DNA from: Hymenobacter translucens
Lineage (GTDB): Bacteria; Bacteroidota; Bacteroidia; Cytophagales; Hymenobacteraceae
Reading direction: 5' to 3'
Assembly: GCF_020685205.1 (NCBI RefSeq)
Contig: NZ_JAJERB010000003.1
Coordinates: 434,001-498,000 of the forward strand
Length of the DNA stretch: 64,000 nt
Below the pieces are notes generated by a model, which saw only the letters and a list, made by a program, of their open reading frames with translations, was not told the DNA's origin and ran no database searches. Below, one piece after another: positions 10,501 through 18,604 of the stretch (position 1 is its first letter; each line of letters opens with the position of its first letter). A program made the position numbers and the translations under genes.

Positions 10501-12910
10501 TGGCGAAGCGCAGCTGCCGGCTTTTGAACTCAATGTCAAAGCGGCGGCCGGTAGCGCCGGTAGCGGCGTTCCTGGTGAACGAGCCTTTACAGAGCAGGTA
10601 GGCGCTGGCCGTGGTGCCCGAGGGCAGCAGCGTGGGGTCGGCCTTCATCCAGAACGCCAGGGAAAACGAGCTGCGGTCCAGGTACAGCTGGTCCTGGTGC
10701 GGAATGCTGACCACGTACATGTCGGTGCGGGCCGAGGCAAAGCTGAGTGCCCCGTTTACTTTGCCCGCTACCCGGATGCTCTGGTCATCGTCGTCGAGGC
10801 CCAGCACGCCGTGGTTGGCATAGCTCGACTGGTCCAGGATCTGCAGGCCGTCGGCGGCGGTTTCGTCGAAGCCCCAGTGGCCGACCAGCTGCGGCACTAC
10901 CGCGCCCGTCGTGCGGAACGACCACACCGGTCCGTCAGCAGTACCCTTGGCATTCACGGCGTCGATGCGCCAGTAGTAGGTCACGTTTTCGGTCAGGCCG
11001 GCCGCCTGATACGTTGGCGTGGCGGAATACGGCACGTCGGCCACTTTGCTCAGCGTGGTGGGGCTCGTGCCCAGGTACACGCTGTAGCTGACGGTATTGG
11101 TGCTGCCGGTCCACTTCAGCGTGAGGCCGCCCGCCACCAGATCGGCATACTGCTGGCCGTTGGTGGGCGTGGGCGAAGCCGCTACGCCGGGCGCTGAGGG
11201 CAGGGCCGGCGTCTTCACCGAGCCCAGCGCAAAGCCCGACTCTTCGGTCGCCGTAACGGCACGCAGCCGGTAGTAGTAGGTCTGGTTGGGCTGCAAGCCG
11301 GCGTTGTCGGTGTAGCTTACCGCATCGGCGCCGGGCTGGGCAATGGCGCTGTACGTCACACCATCGGCGGACCGCTCCAGCACAAAGTGCGTCTCACCCG
11401 TGGCGTTGTCGGTCCAGCTCAGCACCACCTGACTGGCCGGGGCGGGCAGCTCGACCGACGTTGCCGCCAGCTGCAGGTCCGTGGGCGGCTTCACGAAGGC
11501 TGGAGCCGGCGTTTTGATCAGGGAATTGATGTACACCTCGATGTTGAGGTAGGCCGGGTAGGCGGCGCTGAAGGCCACGGCATCGGCGCGGCTGTTCTTG
11601 TTGAGGCCGTGGGCGTCTTCCCAGGCGTCGGGCATGCCGTCCTGGTCGGCGTCGGCCGGGGCCGGGGCCCCGAACACGTTGCCGAGGCCGCCGTTGCTGA
11701 AGGGCAGATCGGTCTCGTTGTACACGTAGTAGCCCTGGGTGCCGCGGGAGCGGACCTCGTCAATCATGAGCCCGTCGACCTGGTCGCGGCGCGGGTAGGC
11801 GGCGCCGACGCTGTCGATAACGTGCTGGTAGGCCTGCTGGGCGGTCAGCACCGGGCTGGCGGCCGGGTAGGCAAACGGCTGACTGCGGAAGCCGGCCCCC
11901 ACGATGCCGGGGTAGCCCACGGTGTCGTACGGTACCAGCGTGCCGTCGAGCACGCCGTTGCGGTTGTTGTCGAAGTAGTTGCCGGCGCCGTAGAGGTTGA
12001 AGGTGCCGGTGCCGCGTGAGAACGGCGTGGTTTTGCTTGGCGGGGTGAGCGGGCCGCCCACGAAGTAGTTGTTGATGATGTTGACTTCCGACACGCCCGA
12101 CGAGCCGCCCATGATGTAGGCGTCGCCCGACCAGCCGTAGTTCAGCTGCTCCCCGAGGCGGTTGCCGTTGCCCCAGTCGTAGACCACGTTGTTCACGAAC
12201 TCGTTGACGCCCTTGACCTTGGGGTTGCGGGTTTTGTTGCTGATGTAAAGGTTGCCCAGCAAGCTCACCTTGCCCCCGTCGGGCGTCTGAATCAGGCCGC
12301 CGGCGGAGTGGTTGGCGCGGTGCAGGCCCTGCCCGATGATGGAGTTCTGAACGGTAATGTTATCCGGCGCGGTGCCTTTGCCGTCCCAGCTGATCGAGAA
12401 CACCTCGTCCATGCCCCAGGAAAACGACATGTGGTCGAAGATGATGTTGGCGCCCTGCGACAGGCCGGAGGCGTCGTTGCCCTGGTTGCCGGTGGCCCCG
12501 AGGCGGATGCGCAGAAACCGGCAGATGCTGTTGCTGGCCCCGGTGAACGTGACGCGCTTGTTGAATAGCACGATTCCGTCGCCCGGCGCGGTCTGCCCGG
12601 CAATGGTGACGTTGGGTGCCACCTGCACGTTGCTTTGCAGATTGATGATGCCCCCCACCGCAAAGGTGACCACCCGGCCGGGCTGGCTGACCGCGTCCCG
12701 AAATGAGCCGGGCCCGCTGTCGTTAAGGTTGGTTACGACGTAAACGTCGCGCGTGGCCACGCCCCGGGCGCCGGTGGCAAAGCGGCCAAAGCCGCCGGCG
12801 CCCGGGAAAGCCACGGTCTGGGCCTGAGCCAGCGTGGTGGTCAGCAGCGCCGCAGCCAGCCCCAGGCCGGCCGCCACGCGGCGCGCTAAGAAAGCAGTAG
12901 GATTTCGCAT
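7502..12910 (-). CDS. Modular secreted pectate lyase with LamG, Ig-like and CBM3 domains, T9SS cargo
   Basis: An 1802-residue extracellular enzyme expected to cleave polygalacturonate by beta-elimination. A signal peptide ends near 'AQAQ' (residue 31). A right-handed beta-helix polysaccharide lyase domain of the PL1/pectate lyase type spans about 32-460, with 'FDHMSFSWGMDE' and 'GLHRANHSAGG'. Next come fibronectin III domains (about 475-568 and 575-668), a LamG/concanavalin-like domain (673-900), a third FN3 (915-1003), a second LamG (1007-1228), two bacterial Ig-like repeats starting 'QTIRFAALP' and 'QTITFAALP' (1231-1395), and two family 3 carbohydrate-binding modules (about 1397-1550 and 1553-1702; 'LTARYWLTAE' and 'LTVRYWFSAE'). 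The last 80 residues are a type A T9SS sorting domain ending 'GVYLLKVTSAEQTTVVRLL'. The domain order suggests attack on pectin held in cellulose-containing plant walls. The domain calls are mine from sequence patterns. Confidence 0.92.
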   Translation of the reverse strand: MRNPTAFLARRVAAGLGLAAALLTTTLAQAQTVAFPGAGGFGRFATGARGVATRDVYVVTNLNDSGPGSFRDAVSQPGRVVTFAVGGIINLQSNVQVAPNVTIAGQTAPGDGIVLFNKRVTFTGASNSICRFLRIRLGATGNQGNDASGLSQGANIIFDHMSFSWGMDEVFSISWDGKGTAPDNITVQNSIIGQGLHRANHSAGGLIQTPDGGKVSLLGNLYISNKTRNPKVKGVNEFVNNVVYDWGNGNRLGEQLNYGWSGDAYIMGGSSGVSEVNIINNYFVGGPLTPPSKTTPFSRGTGTFNLYGAGNYFDNNRNGVLDGTLVPYDTVGYPGIVGAGFRSQPFAYPAASPVLTAQQAYQHVIDSVGAAYPRRDQVDGLMIDEVRSRGTQGYYVYNETDLPFSNGGLGNVFGAPAPADADQDGMPDAWEDAHGLNKNSRADAVAFSAAYPAYLNIEVYINSLIKTPAPAFVKPPTDLQLAATSVELPAPASQVVLSWTDNATGETHFVLERSADGVTYSAIAQPGADAVSYTDNAGLQPNQTYYYRLRAVTATEESGFALGSVKTPALPSAPGVAASPTPTNGQQYADLVAGGLTLKWTGSTNTVSYSVYLGTSPTTLSKVADVPYSATPTYQAAGLTENVTYYWRIDAVNAKGTADGPVWSFRTTGAVVPQLVGHWGFDETAADGLQILDQSSYANHGVLGLDDDDQSIRVAGKVNGALSFASARTDMYVVSIPHQDQLYLDRSSFSLAFWMKADPTLLPSGTTASAYLLCKGSFTRNAATGATGRRFDIEFKSRQLRFAIDDDVNKDELQTDGTPFFTGNWVHVVAMRDVPNKKLLLYLNGTLIKEITTKANGIGEVSDLVVGNIGELEFLSSANAPAPYKGALDELKVFNYLLTPQQIVELRHSGPLPMQAYDPSIASNTVLEGYGDVSLGWKGGFQSTGYKLYAGSSATSLAYVADVTLADAAYRLPSLTPNATYFWRVDAVSSLGTTTGETWSFRTGNPRGLVAHFKLDEPSGIRATDHSAYQHHATLSGLTGSQWQPGAGKFGGSLLFGTPVPTGSLTVPDASQLRFDQNSFSMSMWVKMPTNTYTFSTGKDAYLIHKGTFEPGTGKWYGMQLRDGVLTFSIDDGTTKTDAAVRVNTAPYNLFNGQWQHIVAVRDVNAKLMKLYLNGTLVVSRAYTTGTIGKGDPLTIGNSAENKPFRDLLDDVRLFNYALSGPEITDLAKQEQTIRFAALPTSTLGDADFALTATASSGLAVSYASADTTVARVLNGQVQLRGAGTTVITASQPGDANYLAAAPVAQRLTVLKRSQTITFAALPAQLLGDADLALSATASSGLPVVFISSDPTVALVVDGTVQLLRAGTVTISATQAGDATYLAAPAVMQELVINPVQVVVRHQDGDNGRLTNNVIRPNLLLVNEGPVAVPYAELTARYWLTAENDAGLNGFVDNAQQLGRSRVQLRYVRLPQPRNGAYGYVEYSFDPATGSLPVGGTSGEIKTRLANHDWADLNEADDHSYRSSSAYLANNHLTLYRNGRLVWGEEPAVVPAVLALKVLASNRNHNTGSNTISNHLSVQNEGNQPLRYEDLTVRYWFSAEGSAGLNYWVDYARLGRANVTGQFTRLEPARAGADAYLELNFAPGLGTLYPLSGTGGIQYRIAKADWSGFLESNDFSYQPAGPLAENDHITVYYQGQLIYGTEPAAASARQMAGSTSARPMRVAVLGNPVVGEQAEVEVRGVAGQSLTLEVLDLQGNPVSTQQVTQAAPVQHATIPLRGVRAGVYLLKVTSAEQTTVVRLLKP

Positions 12911-13415
12911 CGATAAGCAGGGGGTTAGATGGAAAAGAATATCAGTGAAGTGCTAATGAACATTCAACCGGACCTGGGCTTTGCCGCACCCGGCGGCTCC
13001 GGCCGCCGGTCCCCAACATCAACTTCCTTAGCCTGTTGCCTGGAATCAGTACCCAATACTACTGCCCCGCTGCCCCTCTCCTATCCTGCACTGTCCTGCG
13101 CAAAACCGGGCAAAGCACAACCCCGGCCTCGACCTACCCGGCCTCGCCCCATCCTGGCGGCTTCCATTCAGTGCCAGCCGGTAACGGGCGCGGCAGTTGG
13201 GCCCGCCACCCGTTCACTGGGCTGAATTGCGGGCTGACCGGCCTTGTTCGGCCTCTTTGTGCCGTGGTGCTTGCGTTGTTTAGTGTGCCGCTTCTCCCGG
13301 CTTTAGTAACCACTCACCTACCTACCTGCACCTACCTGCCCGATGAACTCAGCTGAATGCAAAAAAGCCCCGGCTGCTCGGCAGCCGGGGCTTTAAAAAG
13401 CGTAGGATCAACGCC
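12911..13415. other. 505-bp intergenic region upstream of the pectate lyase
   Basis: No convincing gene. It should hold the promoter of the minus-strand pectate lyase gene; I found no good TAnnTTTG element. Its right end holds the terminator of the M61 peptidase gene. Short open frames on the plus strand have proline-rich random-looking translations. Confidence 0.6.
13364..13394 (-). terminator. Rho-independent terminator of the M61 peptidase gene
   Basis: AAAGCCCCGGCTGC and GCAGCCGGGGCTTT form a 14-bp perfect stem with a 3-base loop, 22 bases past the stop codon, followed by a T-run on the minus strand. Confidence 0.9.
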
Positions 13416-15227
13416 CTACAGGTTCTTCGTCCACGCCTGGCGCAGGGCCAGCTGGGCCGGGGTAGCGGCCGGGTCGATGGCGAATACGTAGCGCTGCACT
13501 TCGTCGGTGGCGGCCAGGCGCACGGGCACCTTTTGCTCCGCTCCGGCCCGCCGAATGGTAAGCTCCACCGTGGAGCCCGGCTCCCGCTTCGTCACGGCCC
13601 CAAGCACGGGCATATAGTTGCGGCGGTCCACAAAGGTACCGGCCACCCCCGTCAGCTGGTCGCCGCGCTGAATACCGGCCGCCTGCAGCTCGGCGCTGGG
13701 CTGGTCGATGAATACGCCGTCGTCCTTGACCACGTAGCCCGATTTGCCCAGGGAAGCCACTTTGCGGCCGGTGCGCAGAATCGGGTCGTAGCGGACCCCC
13801 ACTTTGGCGAAATACTCCCGGTACGGCAGGGGCTCGGCCTTCTGCACGTAGCGCTGAAAGAAGTCCCCGATTTCCGGGTAGGTCAGCTTGGTGAAGTCCT
13901 GGAAGAAAGTCTTTTCGCTGATGGGCCGGTCGGGGCCGTACTTTTTGGCCAGCTCCACGAGCACGTCACGCAGGCCGCGCTTGCCGCCGCTCAGCTCCAG
14001 CAGGCGCAGGTCGAGCAGGGTAGCGGTGAGGGCCCCGCGCTGGTAGATGTTGCCGTACTGCTGCTGGCCTTCGTCGCTGAACGAGTTCAGCCCCAGCCGG
14101 CTCAGCGTGTAGGTGGTGTCGGTGCGGGTCCGGTCGTAGGTGACTTTGTTGTGCAGGATATTCAGGTAATCGTCGAGGGGTACGAGGCCGCCGCGCAGCT
14201 GCATGGTGTGGGCGGCCCATTCCGTGACGCCCTCGTACAGCCACAGGTGCTCCGAGCCGGTAGGCTGCACGAAGTTGAAGTGCTCAATGATTTCCGAATG
14301 GATGTTGAGCGGCGTCATGATGTGGAAGAACTCGTGCGAGGCAATATCCACGATGCCCTTGGCCGACTCCGGCGTGAGCGGCGTTTCGCGCAGCACGTAC
14401 TCCGAGCTGTAGGAATGCTCCCAGGCGCCGGCAGTCCGCTCACTGAAGTGGTAAAGGAAGGCATAGCGCTTCACCGGCAGCTGCCCGCCGAAAAACGTCT
14501 GGGCGGCCGTAAGCATCTTCTGCATCTGGTCGAGCAGGGGCTGGGCCTGCACCATGTCCTTTTCCGAGTAGCAGTACAGCGCTACGTCGGCGTCGCCGAG
14601 CTTGGTGGTGGCCTCCGTCAGTTTCCCCAGCAGAATGGGCGAGTCCACGGCGTGGTCGTAGCTTTTCAGCTTATAATAGCCCTGCGCGTCGGGGACCAGC
14701 ACGGTGCCCACTTTCCAGCCGGACGGGTACTCCAGCTTCAGCCTCAGGGATTTGGCCTGCATGCCCTGGGGGTAGCCCAGCACCGTCTGCCCGTTGAGCA
14801 ATGCATGGTCGGCTTCGAGCGACGAGCCGCACATCCGGTAGATCGAATGCTCGGTCACCGGCGTATCCCAGGTTTCGGCAATGGTGTAGCGGATTTCCCG
14901 GGTTTTCTCCGGCTTGCTGAGCTGCCACTGGTTCGTGGAAATCTGCTTGGCCTCGAGGGGCTTCCCCTTTTCATCAAAGGCCTCGAACTTGCGCACGAAC
15001 CGGCCCATATCCATTACCTGGTAGGTACCGGGGGCCGTGGCGGCAAACTGGTAGATGCCCTGCTGCTTGCTGAGCTTGGGCAGCTCCAGCCGCACCTGAA
15101 ACTCGTTGGAGTTGGCGGCCGGGTTCATGGTGATGGTATACGTCAGCTCGGACGGAGCTTTGGCCAAAGCCGGGCCGGCAGCGGCTACTAAACCAGCCAG
15201 GGCGACCGGTCGAAGAAATGAAAGCAT
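13416..15227 (-). CDS. M61 family peptidase with PDZ domain (glycyl-aminopeptidase-like)
   Basis: A 603-residue exported metallopeptidase. I start at the ATG at 15227, which opens directly into a signal peptide ending near 'GPALAKA'; an in-frame ATG at 15257 would add ten residues. An N-terminal beta domain is followed by the gluzincin core: zinc motif 'HEFFH' at about residues 298-302, and the third ligand expected in 'LWLYEGVTEW' (Glu 332). A PDZ domain lies at about 495-590 ('GVFIDQPSAELQAAGIQRGDQL'-like region). M61 enzymes remove N-terminal residues from peptides, and relatives prefer Gly or Ala. The MarR gene lies upstream on the same strand with a 72-base gap, so the two could be co-transcribed. 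Family confidence is high; substrate preference is unknown. Confidence 0.9.
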   Translation of the reverse strand: MLSFLRPVALAGLVAAAGPALAKAPSELTYTITMNPAANSNEFQVRLELPKLSKQQGIYQFAATAPGTYQVMDMGRFVRKFEAFDEKGKPLEAKQISTNQWQLSKPEKTREIRYTIAETWDTPVTEHSIYRMCGSSLEADHALLNGQTVLGYPQGMQAKSLRLKLEYPSGWKVGTVLVPDAQGYYKLKSYDHAVDSPILLGKLTEATTKLGDADVALYCYSEKDMVQAQPLLDQMQKMLTAAQTFFGGQLPVKRYAFLYHFSERTAGAWEHSYSSEYVLRETPLTPESAKGIVDIASHEFFHIMTPLNIHSEIIEHFNFVQPTGSEHLWLYEGVTEWAAHTMQLRGGLVPLDDYLNILHNKVTYDRTRTDTTYTLSRLGLNSFSDEGQQQYGNIYQRGALTATLLDLRLLELSGGKRGLRDVLVELAKKYGPDRPISEKTFFQDFTKLTYPEIGDFFQRYVQKAEPLPYREYFAKVGVRYDPILRTGRKVASLGKSGYVVKDDGVFIDQPSAELQAAGIQRGDQLTGVAGTFVDRRNYMPVLGAVTKREPGSTVELTIRRAGAEQKVPVRLAATDEVQRYVFAIDPAATPAQLALRQAWTKNL

Positions 15228-15299
15228 GGAAAAGGTCTGGTGAGAAAAGGTGAGCAAAGACGCCCGGCGGGTGAGCGGGTTGCTTGCGTAAGGCCCGGC

Positions 15300-15965
15300 C
15301 TATGCTGGTTTGTTCCCGGACCCGGACGGCAGATGCCGCAGCAGCTGCTCAAAGGAGCCGGGCCGGGCGCCGGCGTAGATGGGGTGATGAAAGGCATCGA
15401 GCTTTTGCAGCAGGTACAGCAGCTGGGCCCGCTCGTCCGGGGTTAGGTCGCCGGCAATAAGCTGGGCGGCCTGGTCCATACGCCCAAACACCTGCCCCAG
15501 CACGCCCATTCCCGCTTCCGTAACGGTCAGCAGCTTGCTGCGCCGGTCAGTGGCGTGGGCCTGCTCGGCTACCAGGCCGTGGGCGAGCAGCCGCTTGATA
15601 ACCTCCGTGCCGGACGCTTTTTCGTGAACGTTGCGGGCAATAACCTCGGTTTTGGACAACGGCTGATGCCCCAGCACCGTGGCCAGGTACGCAAAGTCGT
15701 CAGGGGTGAGCAGCGGGGTGCCGGCCAGCCCGAGGCGGATGTAAGACCGCGCGTAGCGGTTCATGAAGACGATAAGCTTGCCGATTTCCGCTTCCGCTGA
15801 CATCCGGGGCGTAGCAACCGACTGCGCCATCCCGATGGATACTTCCGTTGTGCGGGTGTGAAGCCAGGCGGCAAAGTCGGCCAGCATAGCGGCCCCAGCG
15901 CTGGGGCGCGTCTGTTCAAAAGCCTCCACTTCTTCCAGAACCTGTTTCAGCAACGCATACTTCAT
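15300..15965 (-). CDS. MarR-family transcriptional regulator
   Basis: A 221-residue regulator, longer than the usual 140-160. Residues 1-70 are an extra helical region; the winged helix-turn-helix lies at about 85-160, with 'LSKTEVIARNVHEKASGTEVIKRLLAHGLV' forming the recognition region (helices at about 103-133) and the wing at 'ATDRRSKLLTVTEAG'. It is transcribed divergently from the TonB-dependent receptor gene. The 104-base spacer holds a good promoter for the receptor and two small palindromes, so it probably controls the receptor and itself. No ligand can be predicted. The M61 peptidase gene follows on the same strand and may be part of the same response, for example to peptides. Confidence 0.85.
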   Translation of the reverse strand: MKYALLKQVLEEVEAFEQTRPSAGAAMLADFAAWLHTRTTEVSIGMAQSVATPRMSAEAEIGKLIVFMNRYARSYIRLGLAGTPLLTPDDFAYLATVLGHQPLSKTEVIARNVHEKASGTEVIKRLLAHGLVAEQAHATDRRSKLLTVTEAGMGVLGQVFGRMDQAAQLIAGDLTPDERAQLLYLLQKLDAFHHPIYAGARPGSFEQLLRHLPSGSGNKPA

Positions 15966-15984
15966 GGCAGCAAATTAGCGAAAC

Positions 15985-16058
15985 CATACCAAGGATAGTA
16001 TGAAATAATATTTGTTTACTTCGATAACATATTATATTTGCACAGGTTTGTATGATAC
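15985..16058. promoter_or_regulatory. Candidate MarR operator sites
   Basis: Two small dyads sit between the divergent MarR and receptor genes: CATAC-8 bases-GTATG at 15985-16002 and GTATGATAC at 16050-16058. They share the half-site GTAT and flank the predicted receptor promoter. MarR proteins usually bind such dyads; the assignment is inference. Confidence 0.4.
16011..16040 (+). promoter_or_regulatory. Bacteroidota-type promoter of the TonB-dependent receptor gene
   Basis: TTTG at 16011-16014 (-33 element), 18 bases, then TATATTTG at 16033-16040, an exact match to the TAnnTTTG -7 consensus. It lies 30 bases before the receptor start. Confidence 0.75.
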
Positions 16059-16069
16059 CCAACTAAATC

Positions 16070-18532
16070 ATGACCTCCATGCGCACTTTCTACCTGTTGA
16101 TTTTCTTCATTTTCTCGGCCAGCGTACCGGGCCGGGGCCAGAGCACCGGCATCCTGAGCGGCACCGTCCGCGACCGGGCCACCCAGCAACTGCTGCCGGG
16201 CGTGACGGTGGCCCTCGAAGGCACCACCCTGGGTACAGCCACCGATGAGGAAGGTCGTTTCCGGCTGACCGGCATTCCGACGGGTAGCTACAACGTGCGG
16301 GTCAGCTTTATCGGCTACGAGGTTCTGCTGCGTTCCAACGTCACCATCACCTCCGGCAATGCCAACATCGTGCGCTTCGAGCTGACCGCGGCGGCCCGGC
16401 AGCTGGGCGAGGTGCAGGTCACGGCCAGTCGCGCTATTCGAGTAGCTACGGCCGAAACGCCCCTGAGCGTGCAGCGGCTCAACGTGGAGGAAATCAAAAG
16501 CAACCCCGGCGGCAACTTCGACATTTCGAAAGTGGTGCAGAGCCTGCCCGGCGTGGGTGGCGGCGGCACGGGGGGCACCGCGGGCTTCCGCAACGACATC
16601 ATCATCCGGGGCGGGGCGCCCAACGAGAACGTGTACTACCTCGACGGCATCGAGGTGCCGGTCATCAACCACTTCCAGACCCAGGGTTCGGCGGGCGGGC
16701 CGGCGGGCATGCTCAACGTGTCGTTTATCGAGGACGTCACGCTCAGCTCCTCGGCCTTCGAGGCCCGCTACGACAATGCCCTCAGCTCGGTGCTCCAGTT
16801 CCGGCAGCGCGACGGCAACCCTGACCGCACCCAGGGCAACGTCCGGCTGAGCGGCACCGAAGTAGCCGGCACGCTCGAGGGTCCGCTCACGAAAAACACC
16901 ACCTACCTGGCCTCGGTGCGCCGCTCCTACCTGCAGCTGCTGTTCAAGGCCATCGACCTGCCCATCCGCCCCAACTACTGGGACGCCCAGTTTAAAGTCA
17001 CCACGAAGCTTGGACCCAAAACCACGCTCACGGCCCTGGGGCTGGGGGCCCTGGACCATTTTGAGGTGGCCGTGCCGAAGGAGTCGTCGCCGGAAAAAGA
17101 GTACCTGCTGCGCAACACGCCCGCCATCGACCAATGGAACTACACCGTGGGCGTGGCGCTGCGCCAGCTCATCAGCCAGGGCTACCTGAACGTGGCCCTG
17201 AGCCGCACCCAGCTCGACAACCAGGTGGATCTGTTTGAAGGCGGCACCAGCTTCAGCGGGGATGAAAGCCGGCGGGTGCTGCTTACCCGCTCCGGGGAGG
17301 CCGAAAACAAGCTCCGCGTCGACGTCAACCAAACCGCGGGCAAGTGGCGCTACGCCTACGGCGCCTCGGGGCAGTGGATTGAGTTCAACTCCCGCTACTT
17401 CAACCGCCTGCGCCGGGCCGTGCTGAACCCCGACGGCTCGGAACAGCAGCCGGCCGTGGACGTGCGCTTTCAGTCCGACCTAAGCTTTGCCCGGTTCGGC
17501 CTTTTCGCCCAGGTTACGCGCAGCCTGCTGCCCGGCGACCGGCTGACCCTCTCGGCCGGGCTGCGCACCGACGGCAACTCGTTTACCGACGGCGGCGCCA
17601 ACCTCCTGCAAACCCTGTCGCCCCGGCTGTCGGCCTCCTATGCCTTGGCCGAGAAGTGGAACCTGAACGCCTCGGTGGGCCGCTACTACAAGATTCCACC
17701 CTCCACCCTGCTGGGCTTTCGCGACAACGGCGGCCGGCTCGTCAACCAAAGCGCCGACTACATTCAAAGCACGCACTACGTGGCCGGGCTCGAGTTTCTA
17801 CCCGCCGCCAGCACCCGCTTCACCGTGGAGGGCTTCTACAAAAAGTACGGGCGCTACCCCGTGTCGGTGCGCAACGGCATCAGTCTGGCCAACCTGGGCG
17901 GGGACTTTGCGGCCCTGGGCAATGAGGCCGTCACCAGCACCGGCCGGGGGCAGGCCTACGGCGGGGAGTTCTTCTTTCAGCAGAAGCTGACCCGCAACCT
18001 GTTTGCCGTAACCTCCTACACGCTGTTCTGGAGCGAGTTTACGGGCATCGACGGCCGGTACAAGCCCTCGGCCTGGGACACCCGCCACCTGGCCTCGGTA
18101 CTGCTGGGCCGCAAGTTTGGGCGCGGCTGGGAAATGGGGCTCAAGTATCGGTTTGCCGGCGGCGCGCCCTACACGCCCTACGACCTGACGGCCTCCCGGC
18201 AGAACTACCTCACCAACGGCCTGGGCGTACTCGACTACAGCCGGCTGAACACCGAGCGCCTGGGCAGCTTCCAGCAGTTCGACTTCCGCCTCGACAAGAG
18301 AATCAACCTGCGCCGGCTGACGCTGGATTTGTACGTGGACGTGCAGAACGCCTTTGTCACCAGCAACCCGGCTCCCGACAGCTATACCTTCCAGCGCACC
18401 CCGGACAACACCGCCTTCGTCACCACTGACGGGCAGCCCCTGCAGCCGAACGGCGCGAATGCCGTACCTACCCTGCTCGACAACAGTTCCTCAACTGTAC
18501 TGCCCACCATCGGCTTCATTGTGGAGTTCTAA
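16070..18532 (+). CDS. TonB-dependent outer-membrane receptor with carboxypeptidase-like N-terminal domain
   Basis: An 820-residue outer-membrane receptor for energised uptake of an unknown ligand. A signal peptide ends near 'GRGQS'. A carboxypeptidase-regulatory-like beta sandwich spans about 27-110 ('LSGTVRDRATQQLLPGVTV', 'GSYNVRVSFIGYE'). A plug domain spans about 120-235 ('FRNDIIIRGGAPNENVYYLDGIEVP'-type region) and the rest is a beta-barrel ending in an aromatic residue ('IGFIVEF'). An ATG three codons later (16079) is an alternative start. There is no SusD-like partner next to it, so a Sus-type glycan system is unlikely; iron complexes or peptides are possible. It is probably controlled by the divergent MarR protein. 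Confidence 0.92.
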   Translation: MTSMRTFYLLIFFIFSASVPGRGQSTGILSGTVRDRATQQLLPGVTVALEGTTLGTATDEEGRFRLTGIPTGSYNVRVSFIGYEVLLRSNVTITSGNANIVRFELTAAARQLGEVQVTASRAIRVATAETPLSVQRLNVEEIKSNPGGNFDISKVVQSLPGVGGGGTGGTAGFRNDIIIRGGAPNENVYYLDGIEVPVINHFQTQGSAGGPAGMLNVSFIEDVTLSSSAFEARYDNALSSVLQFRQRDGNPDRTQGNVRLSGTEVAGTLEGPLTKNTTYLASVRRSYLQLLFKAIDLPIRPNYWDAQFKVTTKLGPKTTLTALGLGALDHFEVAVPKESSPEKEYLLRNTPAIDQWNYTVGVALRQLISQGYLNVALSRTQLDNQVDLFEGGTSFSGDESRRVLLTRSGEAENKLRVDVNQTAGKWRYAYGASGQWIEFNSRYFNRLRRAVLNPDGSEQQPAVDVRFQSDLSFARFGLFAQVTRSLLPGDRLTLSAGLRTDGNSFTDGGANLLQTLSPRLSASYALAEKWNLNASVGRYYKIPPSTLLGFRDNGGRLVNQSADYIQSTHYVAGLEFLPAASTRFTVEGFYKKYGRYPVSVRNGISLANLGGDFAALGNEAVTSTGRGQAYGGEFFFQQKLTRNLFAVTSYTLFWSEFTGIDGRYKPSAWDTRHLASVLLGRKFGRGWEMGLKYRFAGGAPYTPYDLTASRQNYLTNGLGVLDYSRLNTERLGSFQQFDFRLDKRINLRRLTLDLYVDVQNAFVTSNPAPDSYTFQRTPDNTAFVTTDGQPLQPNGANAVPTLLDNSSSTVLPTIGFIVEF

Positions 18533-18560
18533 CGTCAGCAGCCCGGTACTACCGCATAAA

Positions 18561-18587
18561 AAAGCCCTGCTTTTCAGGCAGGGCTTT
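18561..18587. terminator. Bidirectional terminator
   Basis: AAAGCCCTGC and GCAGGGCTTT make a 10-bp perfect stem with a 7-base loop. It lies between the receptor gene and the convergent lipoprotein gene, with A- and T-rich flanks. Confidence 0.85.
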
Positions 18588-18604
18588 CTGTTTGCTGCTG
18601 CTGG

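Noticed and set aside
9440..11197. A 585-codon open frame on the plus strand
   Set aside because: It is antisense to the LamG and FN3 part of the pectate lyase and has only Gly/Ala/Val-rich text.
13036..13356. A 106-codon open frame before the M61 terminator
   Set aside because: Composition is random-looking and it runs to the edge of the terminator hairpin; no support.
13533..15191. A 552-codon open frame on the plus strand
   Set aside because: It is the complement of the M61 peptidase gene, whose zinc motif and signal peptide are clear on the other strand.
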